Notes: generated by a model not told the origin, from the sequence alone. A stretch of DNA of 6,793 bases from Deinococcales bacterium (GCA_014378225.1 JACMOA010000081.1:1-6793); one strand, 5' to 3'; numbered from the stretch's first letter, positions 1-5,675 are shown. A program made the numbers and translations.

Positions 1-313
1 CACTTGCTGCCGCCGAGATGACCTGAACCGGAACCCCGCGCATAAAACTGTTCATGGCTGGTCCCGGCCCCATGTAAGAAAAATCGATTGCGCCTGCAGC
101 AAAGGCTTCGTTGACCGTAGAGCCGTTGGCAAACTCACGCACCTCGAGCTTGATTCCTGCACCCAGTTGCTTTTCAAAGAACTTCTGGTCAATGGCTACC
201 AGTCCAGCGGCGTGGGTCACGTTGGGAAAGATGCCGATGCGAACCGTGGTGGCTTTTTGTGCGCTCGAGAAGCCCAAAGACAAGGCCAAAGCCAGTAAAA
301 TCATTTTTTTCAT
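1..313 (-). CDS. ABC transporter substrate-binding protein, SsuA/NMT1-like (partial, N-terminal part)
   Basis: This is the N-terminal 104 codons of a secreted solute-binding protein; the rest lies beyond the left edge. Residues 1-19 form a Sec signal peptide (MKKM, a hydrophobic stretch, then SSAQ). No lipobox cysteine is seen, so the protein is probably periplasmic and soluble rather than a lipoprotein. The mature protein opens with [15 protein letters not shown] (24-38), followed by [19 protein letters not shown] at about 64-82. Both match the first lobe of nitrate/sulfonate/taurine-type binding proteins (SsuA, NMT1/THI5-like fold), which feed an ABC importer. The substrate cannot be told from this part. 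The start is the ATG at 311-313, preceded on the minus strand by AAGGA nine bases upstream. A possible start three codons inside is less likely. The permease and ATPase genes, if linked, would lie to the left. Family is confident, substrate unknown. Confidence 0.85.
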   Translation of the reverse strand, partial: MKKMILLALALSLGFSSAQKATTVRIGIFPNVTHAAGLVAIDQKFFEKQLGAGIKLEVREFANGSTVNEAFAAGAIDFSYMGPGPAMNSFMRGVPVQVISAAAS

Positions 314-329
314 GGATTACATTCCTTTT

Positions 330-345
330 TTGCTCGAGAGAGCAA
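330..345 (-). promoter_or_regulatory. Hairpin in the leader of the binding-protein gene
   Basis: TTGCTC (330-335) and GAGCAA (340-345) form a perfect 6-bp stem with a 4-base loop, 17 bases upstream of the start codon. On the minus strand it is followed by an A-run and the AAGGA ribosome-binding site. It contains one CTCGAG site, so the stem may be a by-product of that motif. A role in translation or mRNA stability is only inferred. Confidence 0.3.
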
Positions 346-350
346 CTAAA

Positions 351-365
351 TTACAAGAATTGTAA
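351..365. promoter_or_regulatory. Inverted repeat TTACAAGAATTGTAA, possible operator
   Basis: Perfect 6-bp arms (TTACAA / TTGTAA) around a 3-base centre lie 38 bases upstream of the binding-protein start. On the minus strand this AT-rich stretch holds possible -10 elements (TACAAT, TAATTT), so the palindrome would overlap the promoter, as repressor sites often do. The regulator is unknown. A similar TTACA-N4-TGTAA element occurs near 3010. Confidence 0.35.
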
Positions 366-398
366 ACTATTCAAGCAGACAAACTGTGAGCTGTCTAT

Positions 399-512
399 TC
401 AGGTTGGGTGAGAGTGGGAAACTAGGAAGCGAACCGGCCCGATAGATGCCGATTTGTCCAAAGCAGTGCCGTTCAGGTCAAGATAGCCGGAGGTACAAAA
501 CTTATTACTCAT
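399..512 (-). CDS. Possible small protein (37 aa) containing the dispersed repeat
   Basis: An ATG three bases after the stop of the decarboxylase-like gene opens a 37-codon frame ending in TGA at 399-401. It carries the peptide ALDKSASIGPV, which closely resembles VLDGTASIGPV at the C-terminus of the upstream protein, in the same reading frame. GGG lies directly before the ATG, too close to be a normal ribosome-binding site. The frame may be a real downstream small protein, or simply repeat DNA that happens to be open. No domain is recognised. The second explanation is at least as likely. Confidence 0.2.
   Translation of the reverse strand: MSNKFCTSGYLDLNGTALDKSASIGPVRFLVSHSHPT
436..473. repeat. 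Dispersed repeat, copy 1
   Basis: This copy starts with GGCCCGATAGATGCCG, identical to copy 2 at 532-547, and stays similar for about 22 more bases (14 of 22 identical). Its first 25 bases match copy 3 (5745-5769) at 20 of 25 positions. It lies in the 202-base gap between the decarboxylase-like gene and the binding-protein gene. Confidence 0.6.
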
Positions 513-515
513 CCC

Positions 516-914
516 TTAAAGCTCGTGGACAGGCCCGATAGATGCCGTTCCGTCTAAGACATTACCCTTTGCTTTCTCCTCGAGCAACTCTTTCAAAACC
601 GCAAAACCTCCCACCACGCGAGGGAATCCCAGGTAGGGAATGGCAAACAGCAGGGTTTCACGCAGTTCGAGTTCGGTGGCTCCAGCCCTGAGAGCGCCAC
701 GCAGATGGGTTTTTAGTTCGCCGGACGCGCCCAGTGACATCAACATCACCACCGCCAGTAGCTCCTTAAACTTCAACTCGAGTCCACCCCTGGCATAAAT
801 CTCGCCATAAGCGAACTCGAGGATGTATGTTTTAAGGTCCGGGTCTAAACCCTCGAGCCGCGCTTCAATGCGCTCTTTCTGGTCGCCCCAGAGGGTGTCT
901 CGAGTGTGGGTCAT
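516..914 (-). CDS. Carboxymuconolactone decarboxylase-like (CMD family) protein
   Basis: A 132-residue protein with one all-helical CMD domain (about residues 25-112). The stretch GLELKFKELLAVVMLMSLGA (44-63) is followed by the family signature around LKTHLRGALRAGAT (67-80) and LLFAIPYLGFP (88-98). His70 sits where 4-carboxymuconolactone decarboxylases have their conserved histidine. The CxxC of AhpD-type peroxidases is absent, so a thiol peroxidase role is unlikely. Many single-domain relatives have no proven substrate and none can be assigned here. The start is the ATG at 912-914; no Shine-Dalgarno sequence is visible before it. The last 17 residues (from about 116, ending in ASIGPVHEL) lie outside the conserved fold and are encoded by the dispersed repeat at 532-569, so the tail may have been acquired by repeat insertion. 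The gene follows the OmpH-like pair on the same strand after a 93-base gap with a hairpin. Confidence 0.85.
   Translation of the reverse strand: MTHTRDTLWGDQKERIEARLEGLDPDLKTYILEFAYGEIYARGGLELKFKELLAVVMLMSLGASGELKTHLRGALRAGATELELRETLLFAIPYLGFPRVVGGFAVLKELLEEKAKGNVLDGTASIGPVHEL
532..569. repeat. Dispersed repeat, copy 2 (encodes C-terminal tail)
   Basis: GGCCCGATAGATGCCG here is identical to copy 1, 96 bases away. It overlaps the 3' end of the CMD-family gene and, on the minus strand, encodes VLDGTASIGPV. Confidence 0.6.
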
Positions 915-959
915 GAATAGGATTCTCGAGTTTGGAAGTTGCTAGGCAATGAGCTGTAG

Positions 960-1003
960 GTAATGAGTGATGAGCTGAACAACCAAACCTCATTGCTCAT
1001 TAC
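960..1003. terminator. Stem-loop between ompH-like and CMD-family genes
   Basis: GTAATGAGTGATGAG (960-974) pairs with CTCATTGCTCATTAC (989-1003) over 15 positions, two of them G-U type in one strand, with a 14-base loop. It begins five bases after the stop of the upstream OmpH-like gene, where a terminator or 3'-end stabiliser would sit. No U-run follows on the minus strand, so it is not a canonical intrinsic terminator. A related word, CAATGAGCTG, lies just outside at 947-956, suggesting a small repeat cluster. Confidence 0.4.
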
Positions 1004-1007
1004 TGTC

Positions 1008-1523
1008 CTACTTCTTCATACTCTTGATAACCGTATCCGTAATGTCTGTGGCGGCTACATCCGCGTACACTACCAATCCCGAGGTAGCGGCGGCGGCGCG
1101 GTCCATCACGATGGTGAAGCCCTGGGCTTTGGCGGTGCTGGCAATCAAGCCGTTAAGGACTTTTTCCACCGGAGCAAGCTGAGCTTTGGAGTCAGTTTGA
1201 TACTTGGTGATGGCGTCCTGAGCAATCTTTTGCAGGTCGGTAATCTTTTTCTTCTCGGCAGCGGTGGCGGCTGCGCCTTTGTTTTGCAGCGGCACGAGCT
1301 GGGTCTGAATATCGCGCAGTTGGCCCTCGAGCTTCTTCTTGCTGGCTCCCACCGCCGCACCTTTGGGGTCGGCTTCGAGCGCCTTTTGAATGTCCACAAA
1401 ACCTACCTTGCTGGCCCCTTTCTGGGCCTCAAGCGGCTGGAGTTGCGAAAAGCCCAGGCCCACGGCAGCAGCAACGAGAACAGGAACGGCTCGAGCAAAT
1501 AAAACTTTAGTGTTGAGAGACAT
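1008..1523 (-). CDS. OmpH/Skp-like periplasmic protein, paralog 1
   Basis: A 171-residue secreted protein of the OmpH (Skp) family, whose members act as periplasmic chaperones for outer-membrane proteins or as envelope-associated factors. Residues 1 to about 32 are a signal peptide (MSLNTKVLFARAVPV, hydrophobic core, then LEAQ). The mature part starts with the family hallmark SKVGFVDIQKAL, continues as a Lys/Gln/Ala-rich helical, coiled-coil-like arm (about 50-120), and ends in QGFTIVMDRAAAATSGLVVYA and DITDTVIKSM, the conserved C-terminal half of the body domain. The start is the ATG at 1521-1523, because AAGGA stands seven bases before it and the signal peptide begins there. An upstream in-frame TTG at 1575-1577 would add 18 non-signal residues. 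It lies 78 bases downstream of paralog 2. The two share both ends strongly and differ in the arm. The exact client is unknown. Confidence 0.9.
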   Translation of the reverse strand: MSLNTKVLFARAVPVLVAAAVGLGFSQLQPLEAQKGASKVGFVDIQKALEADPKGAAVGASKKKLEGQLRDIQTQLVPLQNKGAAATAAEKKKITDLQKIAQDAITKYQTDSKAQLAPVEKVLNGLIASTAKAQGFTIVMDRAAAATSGLVVYADVAATDITDTVIKSMKK

Positions 1524-1568
1524 AATTATTCCTTGTTGGGTTAAATATAAATCGGTTACACGGTTGAG

Positions 1569-1597
1569 GTAGGGCAAACCGTTACGTCTTGCCCTAC
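1569..1597. promoter_or_regulatory. Stem-loop between the two ompH-like genes
   Basis: GTAGGGCAA (1569-1577) and TTGCCCTAC (1589-1597) form a perfect 9-bp stem with an 11-base loop. It starts five bases past the stop of paralog 2 in the minus-strand transcript. No U-tract follows, so partial termination, RNA processing or 3'-end protection is more likely than a strong intrinsic terminator. Between it and paralog 1 lie a CGGTTACA/CGGTTGAG direct repeat (1554-1568) and an AT-rich stretch containing TATATT on the minus strand, a possible separate -10 element. Confidence 0.5.
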
Positions 1598-1601
1598 AGA
1601 A

Positions 1602-2105
1602 TTATTTAGCAGTAACAGCTTTGATAACGGTATCGGTAAGGTCCACATTGGCCTCGTCTGCGTAGACCACCAGACCAGAGCTGGCCGCGACACTGCGCTC
1701 CATCACAATAGAAAAGCCTTGTTTGACTGCGATGTCTTTGAGCGCTTTGTTCACACTGTCGTTCATCGGCTCGGTGGCTCTGAGCACCTGGTCACGCCAC
1801 TTTTGCTGGATAGGCTGAGCTGTTTTGACAGCGGTCTCGAGGTCCTGTCTTTCTTTGGCGGTCATCTTGTCGCCTTTGGCCTGAAGGTCGTTTATTTGCT
1901 TGCTCAGCGGGGCCAATTCTTTGGTAGCGTCCGCCTTTATTTTTTCGATGCCCACGCCGAGCGGATGCTTTTTGAACACTTCGTCGGTATTGACAAAGCC
2001 GACTTTAGAGGCAGCAGTTTGAGCCTGAAACGAGTTTGCAGCAAAACCCAGTCCTGCGGCAACGAGTAGTGGAATTGTCCTGAACAGCACAGTTTTTGCC
2101 TTCAT
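1602..2105 (-). CDS. OmpH/Skp-like periplasmic protein, paralog 2
   Basis: A 167-residue protein of the same family and build as its downstream neighbour. It has a signal peptide at residues 1 to about 29 (MKAKTVLF, hydrophobic core, then NSFQAQ), the SKVGFVNTDEVFKKHP opening, a charged helical arm rich in Lys, Gln and Asp, and QGFSIVMERSVAASSGLVVYA followed by DLTDTVIKAV at the end. HPLGVGI after the opening resembles DPKGAAVG in paralog 1. The ATG at 2103-2105 begins a proper signal peptide. Only a weak AGG about ten bases upstream could serve as a ribosome-binding site. The gene is first in the leftward group and is divergent from the CBS-domain gene. No bamA homologue, the common partner of skp/ompH genes, is in view. 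Family is secure; whether it binds outer-membrane proteins, peptidoglycan or other clients is open. Confidence 0.9.
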   Translation of the reverse strand: MKAKTVLFRTIPLLVAAGLGFAANSFQAQTAASKVGFVNTDEVFKKHPLGVGIEKIKADATKELAPLSKQINDLQAKGDKMTAKERQDLETAVKTAQPIQQKWRDQVLRATEPMNDSVNKALKDIAVKQGFSIVMERSVAASSGLVVYADEANVDLTDTVIKAVTAK

Positions 2106-2144
2106 ACTTCGAGCCTAGCACTCTGAAGTTGACTTAAGATGAAA

Positions 2145-2157
2145 TAGGTCTGACCTA
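2145..2157. promoter_or_regulatory. Inverted repeat TAGGTCTGACCTA, possible operator
   Basis: Perfect 6-bp arms around a single central base, 40 bases upstream of the ompH paralog 2 start, in the divergent intergenic region (2106-2361). The position suits a regulator of the leftward genes. Nearby is a weaker CTGCT-GTGT-AGCAG hairpin (2168-2181). I could not assign confident promoter boxes here, and no regulator is identified. Confidence 0.35.
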
Positions 2158-2350
2158 ATCTGCGCTCCTGCTGTGTAGCAGATAAAGAACCTCCCCGGCT
2201 CGAGCAGGTGCATGAACTTGTGGCGTGTAGAACTCCCCTTTAAATGTGCTACAACTGAGGAAACGCTCTGGTTTACCCTTCAGGCGTCTTGCACCCTATT
2301 CTTTTATGGATTTCGCTCGAGCTTGAAAAACGCCTCTGAAAAATACACAT

Positions 2351-2358
2351 GGAGGAGA
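2351..2358 (+). promoter_or_regulatory. Strong ribosome-binding site deciding the CBS gene start
   Basis: GGAGGAGA ends three bases before the ATG at 2362. This is the best Shine-Dalgarno sequence in the window, and it rules out the upstream in-frame ATG at 2212 as the main start. Confidence 0.8.
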
Positions 2359-2361
2359 TTT

Positions 2362-2982
2362 ATGCGTGTTCGTGATTACATGACCCCCAACCCTTTGAGC
2401 ATCTCGCCGGAAACCTCGGTTCCCGAGGCGCTCCGGCTGCTGGACGAACGCCGTTTTCGCCGTCTCCCCGTGCTTGAGGGGGGCAAACTGGTGGGTATTG
2501 TCACGGCTAAAGACCTGCGCGACGCACTGCCCAGCAAGGCCAATACCCTGTCTGTCTGGGAACTGAGCACCCTGCTCGCGCAACTTCCGGTGCGCGACAT
2601 CATGGCCTTTCCGGTCATTACCGTGCTCGAGGACGATTACATCGAGCACGCGGCGCTCAAGCTTCAGGAGTACAAGATTGGTGGACTTTCCGTGGTCAAC
2701 GCAAGGGGGCGGTTGGTGGGTTTGCTGACCATCACCGACGTTCTGGGCGCGTTTATTCAGACGATGGGCTATGGACAGGGGGGCAAACGCTTGACCCTGA
2801 CCATGCCGGACCTGCCCGGTAGTCTGGCTAGGGCGGTAGCAGCAGTGGTCCCCAGCAATATTCTTTCGGTGGCTACCGCAGGTGAGGACGACGGGCTACG
2901 CCGCTTCGTATTGCGGGTGGTGGGAGACGGTCTCGAGGATGTGGAAGCTCGAGTGTGGGATGCGGGAATTGACGTGGAGTAG
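2362..2982 (+). CDS. CBS-domain pair with C-terminal ACT-like domain (AcuB-like)
   Basis: A 206-residue soluble protein. The first CBS motif covers about residues 1-56, with [20 protein letters not shown] at the start and [20 protein letters not shown] at 32-51. The second covers about 76-130, with [16 protein letters not shown] and [21 protein letters not shown]. Residues 140-206 look like an ACT domain: [19 protein letters not shown] is the typical first strand and helix. CBS pairs usually bind adenine nucleotides and ACT domains bind amino acids or other small ligands, so this is probably a ligand-sensing regulator. No catalytic or DNA-binding domain is present, so the target is unknown. 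The same domain order occurs in proteins annotated AcuB in Gram-positive and Thermus-group genomes, but acetoin use should not be assumed. The gene stands alone on the plus strand, facing away from the ompH pair and converging on the lptF-like gene. A weak promoter (TTTACC near 2272, TATTCT near 2297) is possible. Confidence 0.88.
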   Translation: MRVRDYMTPNPLSISPETSVPEALRLLDERRFRRLPVLEGGKLVGIVTAKDLRDALPSKANTLSVWELSTLLAQLPVRDIMAFPVITVLEDDYIEHAALKLQEYKIGGLSVVNARGRLVGLLTITDVLGAFIQTMGYGQGGKRLTLTMPDLPGSLARAVAAVVPSNILSVATAGEDDGLRRFVLRVVGDGLEDVEARVWDAGIDVE

Positions 2983-3005
2983 TAGGACTCGAGCTGGACT
3001 TTGAG

Positions 3006-3027
3006 GGGTTTACAGCACTGTAAATCC
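3006..3027. promoter_or_regulatory. Inverted repeat TTTACAGCACTGTAAA in the convergent gap
   Basis: Perfect 7-bp arms (3009-3015 / 3018-3024), extendable to ten pairs with one G-U, lie 24 bases past the stop of the CBS gene. The loop is only two bases and no U-run follows on either strand, so it is not a standard terminator. It resembles the TTACAAGAATTGTAA element at 351. A second pair, CAAACGT (3032-3038) and ACGTTTG (3053-3059), follows. Either could help end transcription from one side or bind a protein. Confidence 0.35.
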
Positions 3028-3096
3028 AAAGCAAACGTCTGGGACGGTTTTAACGTTTGACGTCGAGTGGCTTGCACTTCACAGAAAGACTCTTTA

Positions 3097-3142
3097 CTCA
3101 AAGGCTCTACGACCCTATGCTCAAAAGCTCTACAACTCCATC
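3097..3142. repeat. Two tandem imperfect 23-bp repeats
   Basis: CTCAAAGGCTCTACGACC begins at 3097 and CTCAAAAGCTCTACAACT at 3120. The 23-base units agree at 18 positions. The second unit runs into the stop codon of the lptF-like gene. No function is evident. Confidence 0.5.
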
Positions 3143-4277
3143 AAATACCTTTGGTAATCAACCTCAACCCCCACACCCCACAGACTATGTTGGCCATCCA
3201 TAAACCAATTTCTGGAGGTAGCACGCCTGCGCCCGCTGCGGCACGCCCCACCGCAAAAATCAGGTAATAGCCCACCACAATCACCAGCGAGATGCCCAGT
3301 GAAACGCCGCGTCCGCGCCCGAAACGCATAGCGAAGGGTAAACTGATGAGGGCCAGCACCAGATTGGCAAAGGGTAGGGCCAAGTTGGCGTTGAACTCGA
3401 TGCGGGCCTGAAGCTTCTCTCTTTGGGTGTTGAGCGGGTTGCCCATCTCAAAAAGCAAGGTGCTCAGAGAGCGGTACTGTGCGGCAAAGCCGTCGGCGTA
3501 CTTGGCGATGGCCTGCGCTCTCGAGGTCCCGGTTTGCACCGTCAGCGTGCTATCGGCGCTCGAGGAAGGGTTGTACACTGGAAAGCCCTGACGCAGCGCT
3601 CCCAACAGGCTCCCGTAGTCGTTTGCACCCTCGAGCAGCTTGAGTTTTTCAAAGTTGATGCCAAAAGTTTCTGCCCCTTTAAGTTTTAGGGTGGTACCGT
3701 TGTACTGGGCTGAATCTGCAAACACCAGCGTTCCATTTTTGCCGCTCCAGTTGGCTAGTCGAACTTTGAGTAGATTCTGGGTGCTAGAGTCGTAACCCTC
3801 AAAGTACAACTCTAATCCCGCGCCCAGACTCACGGTGGACCCCGCTAACCTCGAGAGTCCCTGAGGACTGCTAGGAAGCTCTTCGTACCAGAGTCTTCGC
3901 ACCTCGAGATTTGCTTTGGGAGTTACAAATTCGGACAGCACCAGCGCAGTCAGCGAGACCGAAAGGGCCACGACCATTACAGGCCAAGCGATGCGGCTCA
4001 GCGAGATTCCCCCTGCGCTCATGGCCACAATTTCGCGCTCACTCGTTAGCCGCCCAATGGCCACCACCACCATCAGCACGATGGCCATTGGAAAGGCTTT
4101 GACAAAGGTATCCGGCAACTGATAAATCAGCCACTCGAGAATTTTCACGGGGTTGACGCCCTCGAGCCACTGGCTACCTACAAAGAAGTAACCGAATAAA
4201 AACAGCGTGCTGTAAAGGCCCAGGCCCACCCAGAAAGGAGGGTTAATTTCTTTAAAGATGTAAGAGTACAGTTTCAT
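3141..4277 (-). CDS. LptF/LptG (YjgP/YjgQ) family permease
   Basis: A 378-residue inner-membrane protein of the family whose members, with LptB, extract lipopolysaccharide from the inner membrane and pass it to the periplasmic Lpt bridge. There are about three membrane segments at the N-terminus (15-35, 60-76, 98-114), a periplasmic beta-rich region (about 120-290), and three at the C-terminus (296-316, 325-345, 355-373). The family signature is at 76-96: RLTSEREIVAMSAGG, then ISLSRI. LPFANLVLALISLPFAMRFG at 301-320 is also typical. F and G cannot be told apart. Start: the ATG at 4275-4277 matches relatives that begin just before the first membrane segment. The frame continues upstream to a TTG at 4374-4376, which would add 33 residues made largely of a 15-bp tandem repeat (NLTGP-type units), and this looks untranslated. 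No good Shine-Dalgarno sequence precedes the ATG. The gene lies 147 bases downstream of the ligase-like gene on the same strand and may be cotranscribed. Confidence 0.9.
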   Translation of the reverse strand: MKLYSYIFKEINPPFWVGLGLYSTLFLFGYFFVGSQWLEGVNPVKILEWLIYQLPDTFVKAFPMAIVLMVVVAIGRLTSEREIVAMSAGGISLSRIAWPVMVVALSVSLTALVLSEFVTPKANLEVRRLWYEELPSSPQGLSRLAGSTVSLGAGLELYFEGYDSSTQNLLKVRLANWSGKNGTLVFADSAQYNGTTLKLKGAETFGINFEKLKLLEGANDYGSLLGALRQGFPVYNPSSSADSTLTVQTGTSRAQAIAKYADGFAAQYRSLSTLLFEMGNPLNTQREKLQARIEFNANLALPFANLVLALISLPFAMRFGRGRGVSLGISLVIVVGYYLIFAVGRAAAGAGVLPPEIGLWMANIVCGVWGLRLITKGI

Positions 4278-4304
4278 GGAAGCTTGAGCACCTCGAGCCT
4301 GATG

Positions 4305-4349
4305 CGGCCCAGTCATATTCGGTCCAGTCAAATTCGGCCCAGTCAAATT
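4305..4349. repeat. Tandem repeat, 3 x 15 bp, upstream of lptF-like gene
   Basis: Units CGGCCCAGTCATATT, CGGTCCAGTCAAATT and CGGCCCAGTCAAATT follow each other without gaps and differ at one or two positions. They lie 28 bases upstream of the chosen ATG. The length is a multiple of three and the frame is open: on the minus strand the units read NLTGP, NLTGP, NMTGP if the upstream TTG start were used. In the preferred model they are in the 5' leader or promoter region. Confidence 0.85.
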
Positions 4350-4424
4350 CTGAAAAAGGGTTTTATAAACGGGCAATAAACCCTGGTCCCGAGGATGAAA
4401 GTTTGTTAAAGGTAAAAGCCTGAA

Positions 4425-5666
4425 TCAACGCTGGCTCTTGGCGGGTTTGGAAAGGGGAGAAGCGGTATGAACTCCCTCGAGCGCAGCAGTGAGAGTCCTG
4501 GTTTCTCTGGCTCGAGCGGACATCAGCGCCACAGCAATCCCCATGGCCACATAGAAAACCTCGGCGTAGTGAGGAGAGGGAACCAGGGTGCTATTGTCCA
4601 CCATGTTTACGGTCATGAACGCCACATAAAGCCCCAGCAACAGCGGTTCCCCGCAGCGGTAGGCTGCAAATCCCAGGAATCCCAGCAGCGCTAACCAGCC
4701 CAGCAACCCTAAAACTCCGGTCTCGGCCAGTCCGTGCAGGAAAACATTGTGCGCGATGTTCCAGGCCCCATTAAGTTTTTCGAGCAGGGGAGGACAAGGC
4801 CCAAAGGGTTCCACCGGGGGAAAGAGCTTACAGGGCAACATCAGGGCTGGAAGCGAGGGGCCAATTTGAAAAACACCCACCCCTCCCAGCGGATGCTCGA
4901 GGAAAGCGTTCCAGGCCTGACCCCAGATGACGCCGCGTCCGTTGAGGTCCAGACCCGTATCTATGCTGCGTGCAATAGGGTTTTGACCACTGCCCACAGC
5001 GGTCTGTCCAGGGGTGAGGTAAGATACTCCCACACTAATTAAGACCGCAATCCCCAGCGAGGTCGCAAAGCGCCGCCACGCTCGAGGGTTCAAAAGGCGC
5101 AGGCAAATGACGAGTGCGCCCAGCACGGCAGCTCCCTGTGCAGCGCGGCTACCACTGAGCAGCAGGCCCAGAATGGAGAGGGAAATAAGGGAGCCTCTCA
5201 ACAAACGCGGGAAATCTTCGCGTACAAAGGCAAATAGAAAAGCCAGGGCGGCGGATAGTCCTATGGAAACGGGCCAATACAACGGGTGCTCGAGCCGAAC
5301 GTTCCAGAACCCTTCCCCGTGTCGCAGTAAGGTCGTGACCAGTGCAATAATGAGGGTGGCAATTTCGCCCCACAGCAACGCCTGAAACGCTCGAGTGTTA
5401 CCCAGATAAAAGCCCGCGCAAATCATGGCCCCAATAAACGATCCGCGCAGCAGGGCAAAGGGAACACTCAGCAGGGGTTCAGGGGTGAACAGCCCAGAGA
5501 GGCCCTGAAGCGCAATAAAAATCAACAAAATGCGCTGAGTCAGCAGCGGAAGTTCTCGCCATAGGGTTACGGCCCTAAGTCCCACTACGTAGAGCGGGGG
5601 CGCAATGGGAACGAGCGCAATGAGCACAGAAAGGCGTCGGGTGTGGGACTTAGGGCCGGAGGACAT
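4425..5666 (-). CDS. O-antigen ligase/polymerase-like membrane protein (Wzy_C family)
   Basis: A 413-residue polytopic membrane protein, with roughly ten to twelve hydrophobic segments, of the WaaL/Wzy superfamily. These enzymes join or polymerise undecaprenyl-linked glycans on the periplasmic face. Conserved parts are GSRAAQGAAVLGAL at 172-185, GRGVIWGQAWNAFLEHPLGG at 243-262, then VGVFQIG, and NIAHNVFLHGLAETGVLG at 303-320. Arg244 and His306 sit where the family has functional Arg and His residues. A loop rich in Pro and Cys (274-295) lies in the periplasmic region. The polar tail (384-413) is variable. Family membership is firm; ligase versus polymerase, and the acceptor (surface glycan, glycoprotein or glycolipid), cannot be decided. 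The ATG at 5664-5666 is preceded directly by an in-frame TTG (5667-5669). No Shine-Dalgarno sequence is present, and TACACT at 5676-5681 on the minus strand could be a -10 box for a nearly leaderless message. It is followed by the lptF-like gene, which fits an envelope-glycan role. Confidence 0.87.
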   Translation of the reverse strand: MSSGPKSHTRRLSVLIALVPIAPPLYVVGLRAVTLWRELPLLTQRILLIFIALQGLSGLFTPEPLLSVPFALLRGSFIGAMICAGFYLGNTRAFQALLWGEIATLIIALVTTLLRHGEGFWNVRLEHPLYWPVSIGLSAALAFLFAFVREDFPRLLRGSLISLSILGLLLSGSRAAQGAAVLGALVICLRLLNPRAWRRFATSLGIAVLISVGVSYLTPGQTAVGSGQNPIARSIDTGLDLNGRGVIWGQAWNAFLEHPLGGVGVFQIGPSLPALMLPCKLFPPVEPFGPCPPLLEKLNGAWNIAHNVFLHGLAETGVLGLLGWLALLGFLGFAAYRCGEPLLLGLYVAFMTVNMVDNSTLVPSPHYAEVFYVAMGIAVALMSARARETRTLTAALEGVHTASPLSKPAKSQR

Positions 5667-5675
5667 CAAGAAAGT

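Noticed and set aside
111..365. 84-codon plus-strand frame
   Set aside because: It lies opposite the signal peptide and first lobe of the substrate-binding protein.
436..569. CRISPR-like spacing of the two repeat copies (96 bases apart)
   Set aside because: Only two copies, one inside a gene, with similarity continuing into the supposed spacer; not a CRISPR array.
960..1003. Canonical intrinsic terminator
   Set aside because: A stem exists but no U-run follows on the transcribed strand, so only a weak or accessory terminator is listed.
963..1502. Long plus-strand open frame opposite ompH paralog 1
   Set aside because: It mirrors a clear OmpH-family gene on the minus strand and has no family features.
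1719..2069. Plus-strand open frame opposite ompH paralog 2
   Set aside because: It lies wholly within a well-supported gene; composition shadow.
2212..2361. N-terminal extension of the CBS protein from the ATG at 2212
   Set aside because: The strong GGAGGAGA site before 2362 and the usual family start (MRVRDYM) argue for the later start.
4278..4376. N-terminal extension of the LptF/G-like protein from a TTG
   Set aside because: The extension consists mainly of tandem repeat and is not seen in the family, which starts just before the first membrane segment.
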